DNA of 64,000 bases from Chinchilla lanigera (GCF_000276665.1 NW_004955465.1:7357428-7421427); one strand, 5' to 3'; numbered from the stretch's first letter, positions 23,839 to 35,746 are shown. Translations and numbers: made by a program. Notes: a model not told the origin generated them from the letters alone.

Positions 23839-24037
23839 CCTGTCTAGAATTTTACTTCATATACCTTCCCTCAGGCAAATATCAGCATCAAGGAACAATT
23901 CAGGGTTGCGAGACTCTAAAACACCCATGCTGTGGTAGAAACAAAATCTAAGTATACTTTGCCACATCAGCAACCTTTTCCATTGCACAAGGACCAAATG
24001 TCTTCTGCTGTGTCCAGCATCTCGATCGACTCCTGCC
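23770..24037 (+). repeat. left arm of a 260-bp inverted repeat
   Basis: Aligned by eye with the complement of 25177-25434, this segment matches at most positions (blocks such as 'aattttac', 'gactctaaaacaccca', 'ctaagtatactttgccacat', 'ccttttccattgcacaagga' and 'atgtcttctgctgtgtccag'). The match begins in the last bases of the MaLR-like LTR and runs about 200 bp past its end. Confidence 0.9.
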
Positions 24038-25176
24038 ACATCAGAGGGGTTCAATGAATGTCAGTTAAATGAGTGATTAAGAATGAATCCTGTGATTGTA
24101 TAGTTGCTGCCTGCTCCATTTTAGAAGCCACAAACAATTTCACAGAACGTATGATTTATTGAAATAGTTACTTCTTGCCCACACGTCACAGGGCATTTGT
24201 TTTAATTTATACACGTTACAAAGTTTTCTCTTTGTTGCATCTTATTTCCTTAGAAATATGTAGGTTTATTCCTTAACCTGAGAGTTTTCCCGAAAGCAGA
24301 TGCAGTCTTTAGAATAACGATGCTGATGTTGTTAGTATGCTCTGTAACACTCACGGCTCTGCATAGGAGAAACGGCTTTGCTCCCAGACACATAAATCTA
24401 TTTCAGGTGTCTGCTTGTCCACAGAAACCATAGTGCATGCATTACAGGTCCAAGGCTGCTGAAGTCGTGCAGCTTGCAAAACTGTTACGTACAGATTTGG
24501 TTTGGGAGCCAAAGGGGAGAAACGGCATTGGCCTGTGGCTCACGGTAGTGACAGTGTGTCTGGTGCCCATTCTACCAGTCAGCCTCCTGCACTTCCACCT
24601 TCATCTCCACTTCTGCATCTTTCTGGTTCCGTGCATGCTGTTCCTTGCCTGAAGATAGTTATTCTGTTTGCCCCTCCAATGCCATGTCCTGGGAGGCTGC
24701 CTCTTGTTCATTGTGTGCCTGGATCCTTTGCCATCTGGCTTCAGGTGGTGCCAGTGAAGGAAGGCAGAGAGGGAAATCTGAGAAAGGAGAGGAAAGGGTC
24801 TCTGTGCTTCCTCTAGCTGCCTCCTGGAGCTCCCTTCTACTATGGCAGAGTCCCCACACCTGCTCTTCCTGTGGGACCATCCTCAGGAGTCCAAGTCACA
24901 CTGGGCTTGGGTAACACAGTCTCCATCCCTTTCCCTTTCAGCCCTTGCAGAAGCTTCAGTGGCTTCTGAGGCTTCCACATTCTTGTTGGGCTTTTCAGCT
25001 ATGTGCACTTCTAGCTCAGCCCTCCTTTCATTCCCTGCATGTGACTTACCCGGAGTGACTTCTGTCTCCTGGTGAGACCTCAACAGATGTGTCCGCAAAG
25101 TCAGACTCTACTGTGAGCCAGGAAATATTTTTCCTTTTTCATCTTTATTGTACTTTTAATTATGGCACAATACATT
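24038..25176. other. loop between inverted arms; GC-richer centre
   Basis: About 1.1 kb separates the two arms. From about 24430 to 25080 the sequence is richer in G+C and C/T tracts than the surroundings. It contains overlapping frames of 71-104 codons on both strands. I recognise no gene or repeat family. A ttcag acceptor-like site at about 24941 is followed by a frame without a recognisable domain. Confidence 0.4.
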
Positions 25177-25434
25177 GCCAGGAATTGATTGAGTTGCTGG
25201 ACACAGCAGAAGACATTTGGTCCTTGTGCAATGGAAAAGGTTGCAGATGTGGCAAAGTATACTTAGATTTTGCTTCTACCACAGTGTGGGTGTTTTAGAG
25301 TCTAGCAACCCTGAATTATTCCCTGTTTGCCTGAGAGAAAGTATATGGGGTAAAATTCTAGACAGGAGTCTTACTTACTTTTCTCATTTCTGAGACAAAA
25401 TACCCAACACTCATCTTAATTACTGGGAAGTGTA
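25177..25434 (-). repeat. right arm of the inverted repeat
   Basis: Complement of 23770-24037, with scattered mismatches and one region of length difference near 'caaacagggaataattcag' versus 'caaatatcagcatcaagg'. Only about 60 bp of LTR-like sequence remains at its outer end (to 25434). Confidence 0.9.
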
Positions 25435-25751
25435 GAAAAGTGGGATTAAGTACCTGACGCTGTTGTACAGCCATCATCACCTCTGTTCATCTCCAGAATT
25501 CTTTGATCTCCCCAAACTGTAAGTCTGAACTATTAAACACTAACTCCCTTTCCCTGAGTTTTCAGTAACTATCACTCTACTCACTGTCTATGAATTTAAT
25601 GATTCTAGAACCTCAGGTAAGTGTAACTACTTAGTGTCTTTCTGAATCAGCGTGGTCTCAGTGCAGCTTGATCAGGGATCTAATAGGTTAGGGATGGCTT
25701 TAGTTCTAGAAAATATGCATGGAGAATTATGGGGCTCTCTTCAAAGAGTTT
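25435..25751. other. no gene recognised
   Basis: Unique sequence. 'gtacctgacgctgttgtacagccatcatcacc' vaguely recalls an old LINE 3' region but is not callable. Confidence 0.35.
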
Positions 25752-25942
25752 TTGCCTTGGGAGTCTAAGAGTTGAAGCCAAGGTTTTCTCACTGAGCTAC
25801 ATCTCCAGCCTGTTTTAAATTTTTATTTTGAAACAAGGTCTCATTGAATCACTAGATTGCCCAGGCTGAGCTCAAACTTGCAGCCTTCCTGCCTCAGCCT
25901 CCCTGAATGTTGGGATTAGGGGTGCACACCAACACCCCCAGA
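25752..25942 (-). mobile_element. B1-dID composite SINE
   Basis: In complement, a 7SL-like half ('ctcctgcctcagcctccct'-type block at about 25887-25910) precedes an A-rich linker and an ID half ('actgagctacatctccagcc' at about 25790). The two-part order and the 190-bp length fit B1-dID. Confidence 0.8.
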
Positions 25943-26019
25943 TTCTCTTTCTTAATACCATCAAGTAGATAATGATATGATTTATTTACCATTCCCAAGC
26001 ACTAGATAAAATGGTGAGG

Positions 26020-26140
26020 AAGTGGTCAGAAGTCTTGGTTCCTAATGTTGGCTGTGCCATTTCCCTATGTTGCCCGAAGCAGGTCACTACATTTCTCTAG
26101 CTCTGGTTCCTTCATCTGAATTATCACATAACTGGTGTCT
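26020..26140 (+). mobile_element. MIR SINE fragment
   Basis: 'gtcttggttcctaatgttgg', 'gctgtgccatttccctatg', 'gcaggtcactacatttctc' and 'gttccttcatctgaa' follow the MIR core in order. Confidence 0.6.
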
Positions 26141-27704
26141 CTGCTCTCTGGACCCTCTAACTGAGAATTCTACATAGTTCAGCTGCTGTCCATTTCTCAG
26201 TGTCCAACGGCTACCCCAGGAGACAGTTGACAAAGGTTGCAGATGTGTTTGGTGATTGTAGCTGGATGGGGTAGAGGTCGTGTTGCTATAGAAACTGGTG
26301 AATGGAGGCAGGGGTGCTGCTGAACCTTCCTTCACTGCAGAGCCCCACAACAAAGATCTATGCAGCTTCCAATATCTACAGTGCCAAGGTTGAGAAACCC
26401 AATTCAACTGGAAGGCACCGCTACTCAAAAGGAGAAATTAAACTCTATTTTTCTTTGTAAGTGTTGCTGGCAAAAGTTAGGGCAGGTTCCATGCTGTGAG
26501 CAATGGAAGAGGAACAAGGAGTGGGAATGAAAGTGTGGAAACACTCTCTCCCCCTTGTTCAGTGTGCAATATTAATGTGACTCATCATTTCCCATTGGGC
26601 TTCATTTGCAATGATGCAATAAACTGCAACTGAATGTGCTAGCTGGGAAGACTGGGCTGTAAAGAAGCTCAGTGTGCTTCCTTTAACATGGTAGCACCTG
26701 TCCTCTGCCTGCCTTAGTGCATTTGAAGGAAGGGATGCAGAGGACAGACTGTTGAGGCCGTATTTCATGGGCAGTGGTGAGTCTGGGATTGTGCCTTGGC
26801 CTTGCGAGACCTTGGCTGCAGACTCAATCCATTACCCATGTTTCTACCATATGCATGTGTTCTATATAAGCTGTACCTTTTCAAAAGAGACTGCTGGAAA
26901 TCCCACTGGTATTGATTAAGTGAGAAGTAAAGTGTAGAGAGCATCTGCTCAGGAGAGCTTGTCTTGCTTCAAAGAGCACAGGTAGTGTAGACTCACAGCG
27001 AGAGGAAGATGTTGGAATTGAATGTCACCTCCATGCTGCTCCCTCTCCTTGGTCCCTTTCTTAATTTAAAGCAGGTAGCCACTGAAAGTTAAGGATTTTT
27101 CTATCCAATCTGGATACGTTTTGTGTGGGGGTTATACAGGACAGTCAGACAGGTGGCACCGATTCCGCCTCACTTCACTGCTCCAGTGACCACAAGGACT
27201 AATTGCAGTGCTAACAAGAACTAGAATTTATTCCTATTTGCCACATCAATGGACACGTTAAGTTTTCTGCATGCCAGCTCAGCTTGGTACCTGCTTCTGT
27301 GTTGCATTCCAAAGAGGCACTGATCTAGGGAAGCCTCCAGATGGCTGCAAATCCCTGTCCAATAGCTTGGGCAGGGACAGCTCCTAAAGACTGAGGATGG
27401 ACACCTCCATCTGTATTCACCCCTCTAGTTCTTCTCTTGTGTCCTCTACCTGTAGAGTTTCACATTTTTTTCAAGTTCAAAATAGGCATACTATAGGCAT
27501 ACTATAGACATACTACATGTCTAGGTCTGTTTGGTACACTAATAGATTGTACTTAACAAGAATGTACTTAAATAAGAGAGGTAAAGAGGGTAGGTGAAGA
27601 ATACGATGTTTGTTCTCATTAACATGAGTTTCGGGCTTGGCAGGAGGTAAGTGCTCAATGTTACTAGCAATTTCTATTTTAAATCTGCTTAAGTTCCCTA
27701 CTGC
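26141..27704. other. no gene recognised
   Basis: Unique sequence including a short direct repeat at about 27483-27512 (aggcatactatag twice). A 113-codon minus frame (26087-26428) overlaps the MIR and has no domain. Confidence 0.4.
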
Positions 27705-28050
27705 TTTAATTTTTCTTTATTGGCGTATGTTTGCAATACACAATATGTACACTTGTTTTGAAAAGCTGTACATACCATATCTTGGTCATTTCCAATCCCC
27801 TTTTCTTTTACTCCCTCTTCACTTCATCCGCCTCCTCATCTCCAAAAACTGTGTCTAATTTCATTCATTATTTGTATTTTGTGTTTTTGATGTAAGAAAA
27901 GCAATACAGTGTTTAACTTTCTGTGTCTGGCATATTTCACTTAACATTATGGTCTCAAGATCCATCTCTTTTCCTGCAAATGCCATGAATCCATCCTTCA
28001 GTATAGGTGAATAAAATTCCATTGTGTATCTACTACACTTTGACCCTATG
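27705..28050 (-). mobile_element. LINE-1 3' end fragment (minus strand)
   Basis: 'ttctttattggcgtatgttt', 'atttcacttaacattatgg' and 'aaaattccattgtgtatcta' are, in complement, landmarks of the last ORF2 codons and 3' UTR of an older L1. Confidence 0.6.
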
Positions 28051-28429
28051 CTAATGGCAAAATGGAATCAGTCATCTTCACTATTCTACCAACCTCAAGT
28101 CTAGTGGGGAAGACTGGGGAAAGAGCTCATTTTCAGTCCAGCAGCTGACCAAATGCTCAGGGCTTCAGTTTCAGCAATGTAGTTATTATCTCTAATCATT
28201 CTACTCCCTTGAAACTGTTCTATTTAAAGCCAACAAAGAATAAGATGATGACACATTTTAGGGTCTTTGGGATGGAGGCAGTTTATACCTGTTGTCTGTC
28301 TGGGCATAAATGTTAATAACGTCTTGTAGCCATCCCTCAGGATGCCCCAAACCCCACTTGTCCTGTCTTAGAATTATTCACATTATTCTGTGGTCCCATC
28401 CCTGACAAGGAAGGCTGACCTGTGTGACT

Positions 28430-28815
28430 GCTTCAGGTGTCTCTCCTGAACAACCTGACCTGCAGAAAGTCTCCTTCCATGGTGTCAGAAGACTCAAGAC
28501 GCCTGTGAGACGTCCTTATGAGGAAGCACTGAAGCTCCCAGCATGAAATAGCTTCAAGCAGCTCTAGCTTGACCTAGCCAGCTGTGCAAGGAGCAACTTG
28601 GAAGCAGATCTTACAGCCCCAGCCAAGCCTGTAGATGACTGCAGCCCCCACCCATATTTGGTTGCCATCTCATGATCAGTCATGGGTCAACACCATCCAG
28701 CAAAGCCACTGTCAAATTCTGGAGACAATTCTGCAGGAGATAATCAGTGTCTGTTGTTTGAAGCAGCGAAGTTGTGGATATTTTGTTATACAGTAACGGA
28801 TTACTAAAACACATC
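28430..28815 (+). mobile_element. MLT1-like MaLR LTR (plus strand)
   Basis: The terminal order 'tgtctgttgtttgaagcag', 'gttgtggatattttgttata', 'cagtaacggattactaaaac' is that of an old MLT1-type LTR 3' end. The upstream 300 bp is consistent but more diverged. Confidence 0.6.
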
Positions 28816-28869
28816 TTTATGCTCTCAAAAGTGTCCCACTTTTGAAAATAAATTCTCACCGGACCAATG

Positions 28870-29990
28870 ACCCTCATGGTGTCAACTTTAGTCTTCAATT
28901 CTCAGTCAGTGCTTAGACTTATTTTACTCAGCATGTCTATAACATTAGATGGGTTGATCATTCCCATTTTTTTGGATCTACTGTTTTCATCAGGCCTTCA
29001 GGATAGCACATTAATGTGTGTTCAGGGTTTTGCTTTTCTTTTGCCACATTCTGATCCTTTCTTTAGCCCTACTACTGTAGGTCTCCAGTGTCCTTCAGAA
29101 GATGCTTTCCAAACTTTTCTCTTATTTATGAATTCTTGGTTCCTAGTTGATTTAATCCAGTCCAATAAATTTATAAGATGAAATTTCTCCATTTGAGTAC
29201 CAGCCTACATCTCTTCCCTTCCTCCAATCAGAAATATATTCAGCTGCCTAATCAAAATCTCCACTCATTTCTTAACAGGCACTTTGAAATCAACATCTCC
29301 ATAGCCAAAGTTCTGATCATATTCTTCTTAGACTCCTCAATTCCACAAAGACAAGCAGCTCTACTTGTCCATTTACTCAGGTTTAAAAACTTGGACTCAT
29401 CCCTAACACTCTTTCTCTCCTACTTCTCATCCAAAGCAGCAGAAAATTCTAGTTCAGTCATATTCTTTAGCCTCACTACTATCACCTTGATTCAAGCTAC
29501 CAGCATCTTTCTCCTGCATCATTCAGTAATCCCCATATGATCTCCCTTCACCTCCTCTTAGCCCCTTTTAGTATATTTACTGCACTTCAGTCAGAGTGAT
29601 GAGGTGATTATGAATCTAAGTCAGATCATATTATTCCTCTGTACAACATCCCTCTCTAATGGCTTATCTACCCCAGAAGAAAATCCAATACCTGCAAGAC
29701 TCTGTGTGATCTGCCTTCTTTTACTACCCATCCCCATTTCTTCCTTAGCTACTCTCCTAACAAGTACACTGCCTTCCTTGGGCTTACTTGAAGGTGTAAG
29801 ATGCAATCCCACTTAGAGCTCTTTGCACATGTAGGTCCCTTTGCCTGCGATGCTCTTCCCCCAGCTCTTTTACTTTCTTTTGGCTCAGATTAAAGGACAT
29901 CTTGTCAGAGTGACCCTTACTGACCACTCAGTGTAAGAGTTTCCTTTCTGTCTGCTAACTCTACTTTGTTTTTCTTCTTAGCAATGGTAA
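28870..29990 (+). mobile_element. long LINE-2 fragment (3' half)
   Basis: Landmarks in order: 'attcagctgcctaatcaaaa', 'acttgtccatttactcagg', 'cagtaatccccatatgatc', 'cagtcagagtgatgagg', 'aagtcagatcatattattcc', 'gcgatgctcttcccccag' and 'cagagtgacccttactgacc'. This is the order of L2 reverse-transcriptase 3' region and UTR. At about 1.1 kb it is a long copy for so old a family. The plus-strand frames of 104, 120 and 70 codons here are remnants or chance frames in T/C-rich L2 sequence, not host genes. Confidence 0.75.
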
Positions 29991-30004
29991 CCACCAGCTG
30001 ATAA

Positions 30005-30095
30005 CTGTACAATACATATATATGATATGTATTTATATATGTATATGTATGTCTATGTGTGTATGTTTGTGTGTACATTTGTGTGGGTGTAGTTT
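30005..30095 (+). repeat. TA/TG-rich simple sequence
   Basis: Irregular mix of ATAT, ATGTAT and TGTG units. It produces the His/Tyr/Thr-rich stretch of the minus-strand 128-codon frame that crosses it. Confidence 0.8.
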
Positions 30096-30774
30096 CCTCT
30101 CCCAAGTTTTTCAAGAATGCAAATTTCTTGAGATTTTTATTTACTGAATGGGCTATCAGTAAAACTCTACATGGAGTAAAAATTTCTGTGGGCAGTGGAG
30201 AGGGAAAGGTGTCATCAACATGGGTGTTTGAAATTTCTACCACAAGGAAAAATGTCACCAGTGGTTTAATCATCCTTGCTGAGCAGCAACTGGGCATAAT
30301 CATCTGCCTACTTACTGGGACACTGCCAGCCGAGGGAGAATTTGACCATCAGAGAAGCAGCATGGCTGCTGGGCCCTGAGCTGGCTGGGTGTGGCAAATG
30401 GCAGGAATCATCCTCAAACAACATGGGACAGAGAAAGGACACCAGTGGTTGCCACTCAGAGCCAACAGAACAGACGCTCCAAATGCAAGTGATACAAGCC
30501 CTAGGAGAGCCCCAAGCACTTCACCAGGTGTCAGGTCCTCAGAGCAGGAATCACGCCAATCTTTCTCACAGCAGTATTTCCCATATGATTCATACATATG
30601 ACTGGATCCATAGATACTTATTGACTTTATCAGTGGTTCTGCATAATACATTTAAGGGTGACCAGAAGTTTATCAGAAAATAGAAGACTGGAGATGTGGG
30701 AATATTGACCTATAAATTTTGAGATCTTATTTTTATTCCCACACAGATTTGGTCAGGAGTATTGTCTTCACCCA
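30096..30774. other. no gene recognised
   Basis: Five overlapping frames of 70-128 codons on both strands share this stretch and none has a recognisable motif. They look like by-products of slightly higher G+C. Confidence 0.4.
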
Positions 30775-31210
30775 TTTTCTGTTGTAATAGAATATCTGAC
30801 ACTGAGTAATTTATGAAGAGGTTTGATCTTGGCTCACAGCTCTGGAGGCTGGGAAGTTAGACAGCCAGCATCTACTGAACTTTGGCAAGCTGCTTATGCT
30901 GCTTCATAACAGCAGAAGTTGAGTTGGAAGGACAGGTGGGTACATGCAGAAGAAGCAAATGTGAACCGGCTTTAAAACAGCCTGTTCTCATGGTAACTAA
31001 CCCAATCCCACAAGAAGAGGCACTCACTCACCGATGTGAGACTTAAGCTATCCTCACGGCAGAGGCATGAATCCACGCAGGACAACTCTATCCCCATGAC
31101 CCAGTAAGCTCCCAATAGCTTCAGCTCCCAGCACTGCCACTTTGATAAGTTAGGGTTCAAATGCATAAACTGTGGGGGGACAGTGCATGAACACAGGCAT
31201 ACTATGGAGA
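30775..31210 (-). mobile_element. MaLR-like LTR (minus strand)
   Basis: In complement, 'ttttctgttgtaatagaata', 'gagtaatttatgaagaggtt', 'ctcacagctctggaggctgg', 'cagcctgttctcatggtaac' and 'aaactgtggggggacagtgc' give the order of an MST/THE1-like MaLR LTR. There is no internal region. Confidence 0.65.
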
Positions 31211-32325
31211 TGCTTTCACAATATCCTCTGAATTTAAGGTCTCTGGCCTTGTGGAATCATGCACTGTAAAATACCTAACCTGATGTGACTCCCCCTTGGG
31301 CCTGCCTTCACAACTCGGAGCTAGCATTTTAGCCCATTGTACTAGTTGCTCTTATCCAAGAAATCGTGTTTTCTTTTTTCTCTGCTGTTGCCACCTCTGG
31401 GTTTTTCTGGCAGTGCAAATGGAACTTTCCCACCCCCTTTCTTTACACACTGAAATGTCTTGGTGTTCACTGGCTTAGTAACTGACTCCTACTACAGGAA
31501 ATCTGGGCGTCGAAGATAAGATCAGATAGTTAATTCACAACTCTCTCAGATAAACTCCTTCTCTTTTTCTAGTATTCCTTCTTCAACTACCCATCAACTG
31601 TGTGCCAAGCTATAAAGATATGGAATTTGTCTGGAAATTTTCTTTGATAAGTAAAAACAAAAGCGTGAACCATAATGACTTAAAAAATAAATAGCCATTT
31701 AGTTTAGATAGTTTAGATTCAAATTTTTCTCTGTTAATCTATTTGTGTCTCAAGCTGGATACTGGTATGTGAAGAAGAGTTGTGACTGTGTAGGAAACAG
31801 AGATCTTAAAGAGGTTGCCCCTAGACGTTACATCAAAGAGATTATGATTCATTCAACCAAGGAGCTAGACTTTGGCCTGTCCAAATCTTGGTGCCTTTGA
31901 GGTTTGTCTATTACTATTTAAAACTTTGTATGTGCTATTCCATATAAATGCTATGCAAGGATTTGAAAATGAATGCCATTGGAAGTAAGCCATAACAGTG
32001 CCTTGTACCACTGAGCTTTACCTTTGTGACTAGAGGTTACCAAAAAGACCACAGTGTGTGACCAAGAACCCACAGACTAGACAGTATGTACAACTGGGCT
32101 GAACTGGGCTGCTATTTCCAGAGCTTGCTGCTATTTGAAGCACTCTTTGGGACCAATCAGGGTGCAAACCATTCCTAATTTATTTTTCATAGCTCTTTCC
32201 TTTATTGTTCATAATAGGCTATTTTTCAAGATGGAATTTCTGCTTGAGGTGGTGTTTCAACTGAAATACTTCAGGGGATCACATTTTCTACTCTTAAGTT
32301 ATAACAACCATTATAACGACCCATT
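31211..32325. other. no gene recognised
   Basis: Unique sequence. The 164-codon plus-strand frame beginning at 32135 runs into the LTR that follows and out to 32629. It crosses two unrelated sequence types, so I treat it as chance. Confidence 0.4.
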
Positions 32326-32663
32326 GTCCTTTGAGAGTTTTTCACAACTACGAGGTAGGGATCCGTTGGGTTCTTGCTGCACCCTGGGAAGGAACAGCGG
32401 CAAGAATGAGGAAAAAATAGACAAGAGACAAAATGCTGGGATCGGGTGGAGGTCCTCTCTCTCAACGGAGCAGGGGAACTACTCAAGAAGAGTAGAGCGT
32501 TTATTTATACCAAGAGGTTGGTTAATTTTCATCTCCCTGTCCAGCAATCAGTTGATGAGTTACAATGACTTGTTTACGTGCTTTAAGGAGCTCCCGTGTT
32601 CTCGAGCTGGCTTTGTCCTGCACATGTAATTACTTTCCAGCTTCCGCGGCTCCCAATACTATG
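32326..32663 (-). mobile_element. ERVK-like (class II) solo LTR
   Basis: Read on the minus strand it begins ttgggagccgcgg, as many rodent class II LTRs do (the expected TG is TA here). It has a TATA box ggtataaataaa at about 32500-32511, about 155 bp into the element. After that come a GC-richer R/U5-like part and a possible CA end near 32326. No gag, pol or env sequence adjoins it, so recombination has left a solo LTR. It keeps several CpGs and few obvious breaks and so looks younger than the MaLR LTRs. The exact ends and the 6-bp target duplication were not resolved. Confidence 0.6.
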
Positions 32664-33739
32664 GAATCATGGGTGACATTTTACCATTTCTTCCTCAGGG
32701 TGGCTGGAATAACTATTTTCATCTTAGGGGTGTCTGGCATCAAAAATGAGGCTGAGAATCCATAAGATATGAGATGAATTTAAGGCCCAGAAGTATCTAA
32801 TCAAATCCAGAGCTGTCATTGTTCTATATTTAGTTCAAAAGATACCAGGCAATAACTTGCAGTTGCAGGTCTCATAGATATGAGTGAATTCACTTTTTTC
32901 TGTACCAAGCTTCATTTTATGCTGCAGCCCCACATTGGGCCAGTCCCACCCACGCCAAGGAGAATTCCTATTTTTTGTCAGTTAGTGATTTTGCAGATCA
33001 TGTATTTACCTCTGGGGCTGAGGGCAGTTACTTCATTCAGCTCATCATCTCACCAGCATAACATATCTAAGATATTTCTAAGTGATCAGATGATTTGCCT
33101 GTGGCTGGTTCTCTTTAAATGGCCCTTGACTAAACAGAGATGAAGGATTAGCAAAACACTCGATGCTAATTTCTTTTCAAGTAGATTAGCGTTGAATAAC
33201 AGTTAAAGTTAATAGTACATGAGCATATTACAAATAATGTTTATTTATGTTTTCCACTCTGCAACATTCAGCATGTGATAAGAAAATTAGAGAAAAGATG
33301 AATCAAATTTGGAATTTTTCTCTTTGTGCAATCCATATGTTTGAAGAAGAACTTTACATAACTTAATGATTTTGAGATTTTGAAATTTCCTAGGATGTGT
33401 TGGATCAAGGTCCTTGTGTGTAGTTAACTGATACCCAGTTAGTAATGTACAATGACACCAATCTAACGTGTTTTCAATGAACACTGCAATTCTTCTAGTA
33501 TTCTGAATTTGTTTACAAATACTTTCCAAAATTGCTGGCCTGTTTGCAGATGCAAATAGTGTGAGATACAAAAGACTAGGGCTCTCTTTCTTGCATAGCC
33601 CATTGCTGATACATATAAAAGGTAAGTATGGCAATGTGTAGGTAAAGCCGTATATGTTGACAAACACATAGGGTAAACAATATAAACTTTAAAGAAATAT
33701 GATTTTCTCACTGGAAAACATAAGGTAGTTCCACTTTAT
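32664..33739. other. no gene recognised
   Basis: Unique AT-rich sequence. A 126-codon minus frame (33287-33667) and its overlapping 82-codon neighbour have no domain. Confidence 0.4.
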
Positions 33740-34345
33740 GTCCTCTTAAATAATTTGCATAACTTTGTCTGGTGCATAAGTGCCATAATTTATTTCAACA
33801 AGGCCCCATCCAATGACTTTTGGGTTGCTTTGTCTGATTTATAATTTGCAAACAGTGACACAGTTAGTATCCAGGGAAACATATATTTGCATATTTGAAC
33901 AAATATTTTTATGGAGTAAGTTCTCAATAATTTCTGGTTCAAAGGATATGCAAATTTAAACTATAATAGATATTACTAAAAGTCGTTCATTTCCATTCTT
34001 GTAGACTCTGGCTATAATATTTATTAATTTGATGTGTTGAAAACCATATTGTTGTTCTGGTTTGCATTTGTTTGATTAGTAAAGTGGTTAAATAATTTTT
34101 TCATATATTTACTCATCACTTTTACTTCTTCATTTGAAAAAAAATACCTATTCCTGAGCTTGGTTTGTGATTCCATTATGCTATTTTTCTCACGTTATGT
34201 TCTACCAGCTCCTTGTATATTGAAGAAAAAGATCTCTATTTTGTCACATATGCTTTGTAGCCATTTTCATGCTAATCAAGTATTAATACAAGTAAAGTAT
34301 TTTCTATACCACTCTATTACTGAAGTCACTTTCACTGGATTCTGT
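33740..34345 (-). mobile_element. ancient LINE-1 (L1M/HAL1-like) fragment
   Basis: 'ttctggttcaaaggatatgc', 'aatttaaactataatagata', 'ttgttctggtttgcatttg' and 'tttgattagtaaagtggtta' follow, in complement, the ORF2 3' region of old L1M-type elements (consensus block 'aaagggtatgtaaattt', then 'gcatttctttgatta'). Highly diverged. Confidence 0.5.
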
Positions 34346-35108
34346 GGGTAGCTCCTGTAAATTTTTATGAGAAATTTTAATGAATGCATTTGTTTTGACA
34401 TCATTATGAAAGAGTCCAGGGATTACTTAAATATAGAATAAATGAAGAAATGTAAAGAACTTTTTTATTAAGCATACAAGGCTGTAGAAATGTCTATAAG
34501 GAGCAAACCTTTTCTCTCCCCAGAAGATTCTTGAAGACAATATTCTCAGAGACCTAAGGTCTCGCACCCCTAATGAAGACACTTCAAGGCCCATAGAAAG
34601 ATCAGTGAATGTCAGCTCAAAATGCACCATGATAAACTGCATCAGGAAAGGGGTGGACTGCAGAACAAATATACGTCATTCAGACATTCTGCTGCACCAT
34701 TCATCACTGATGCCACCCAGTCCCCAGAATATTCATTTCCCCGTGTGTAAATGCGTACAGTCATACCTGAGCCATAGGGTTACCGTCATTACTAAATGAG
34801 GTAGAATATGTAAATGTCTACACATACACAGCAGGTGCTTAACAAATGCTCATCTTCTTGACCCTACAAATCATCGCATGAATATACTGATAGCCACTCA
34901 ACTGTGACATGAGCATTGAAAATGTAAAATCACCAAGTCAATGAATATAATGATTCAGCTTTTTCTTGAAACAATTGCTGAAATTTCTCACTTACTGGTA
35001 AGTCAAGATCAATATAATTTTCTAGAACGAGGTTGAAACTACATTCTCTGCATGATAGCTCACAACCTCTGTGTATTTTTAATATTTAATGTTAATGTTG
35101 AAAATGGA
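34346..35108. other. no gene; possible MIR/L2 tail near 34830
   Basis: 'cagcaggtgcttaacaaatg' at about 34829 resembles the shared 3' tail of MIR and L2. The remainder is unique AT-rich sequence. Confidence 0.4.
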
Positions 35109-35180
35109 GGCCAGAGATCTAGCTCAGTGGTGCAAGTGCCTGCCTGGCAAGGGCAAGGTCCTGAGTTTGAGTCCCAGGAA
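35109..35180 (+). mobile_element. ID SINE, truncated and diverged
   Basis: 'gatctagctcagtggtgcaa', 'gtgcctgcctggcaagggca' and 'gagtttgagtcccagg' match the ID body. It lacks an A-tail, so the 3' end was lost or replaced. Confidence 0.8.
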
Positions 35181-35746
35181 TTTGTGGATATGGCTGATTT
35201 CTTATAGGTCTACTTGTGTGAGGGCTAGAGGTTTGTAAATATTTTGTGGCAATAGGAAGGAAAATAATGGCACCTGTGATGAGTTCCTGTTTGTAGTAGA
35301 CACTCTTGGTATTATGTGCTAAAAACAACACCCCTCTGTGGTCTTTCTCCCAAATATATAAACATTCCCTAATCATGAGGAAAACATCAGGCAAGTCCTG
35401 ACTGAGAGATTCTACAAGGTATTGAACCCCTGTTTCTCCAAATTGTGTCATAAAAACTAGGAAAAATATAAGAAATTTTACATTCCAAAGGAGCCAAAGA
35501 AGATGTAATGACTGAATGTGATATGGTACCCTTGATAGGGATTCTAGATCAGAAAAAGAACATTAAGCAGAAAGAAAGGAAAGCTGAGTAATATGGGTAA
35601 TATGTTAATGTATCACCAAAGCTTCATTAATGGAGGCAAATGTAATAGGTTAACATAAAATGCTAAGAATAGGGGACACTGGGTGAGGGGGTTGTGGGAG
35701 CTCTTTGTAACACTGTCACACTTTTCTGTGAATCTAAAACCATTCC
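35181..35746. other. no gene recognised
   Basis: Unique sequence. The 110-codon minus frame (35119-35451) starts inside it and ends in the ID body, so its last residues are SINE-derived. Confidence 0.4.

Noticed and set aside
28867..29816. Host gene on the plus strand (104-, 120- and 70-codon frames in series)
   Set aside because: The whole stretch follows L2 sequence order, so the frames are LINE remnants.
32135..32629. 164-codon plus-strand open frame, the longest non-L1 frame
   Set aside because: It crosses unique flank and an antisense LTR, has no domain or signal, and a frame of this length is expected by chance in 64 kb.
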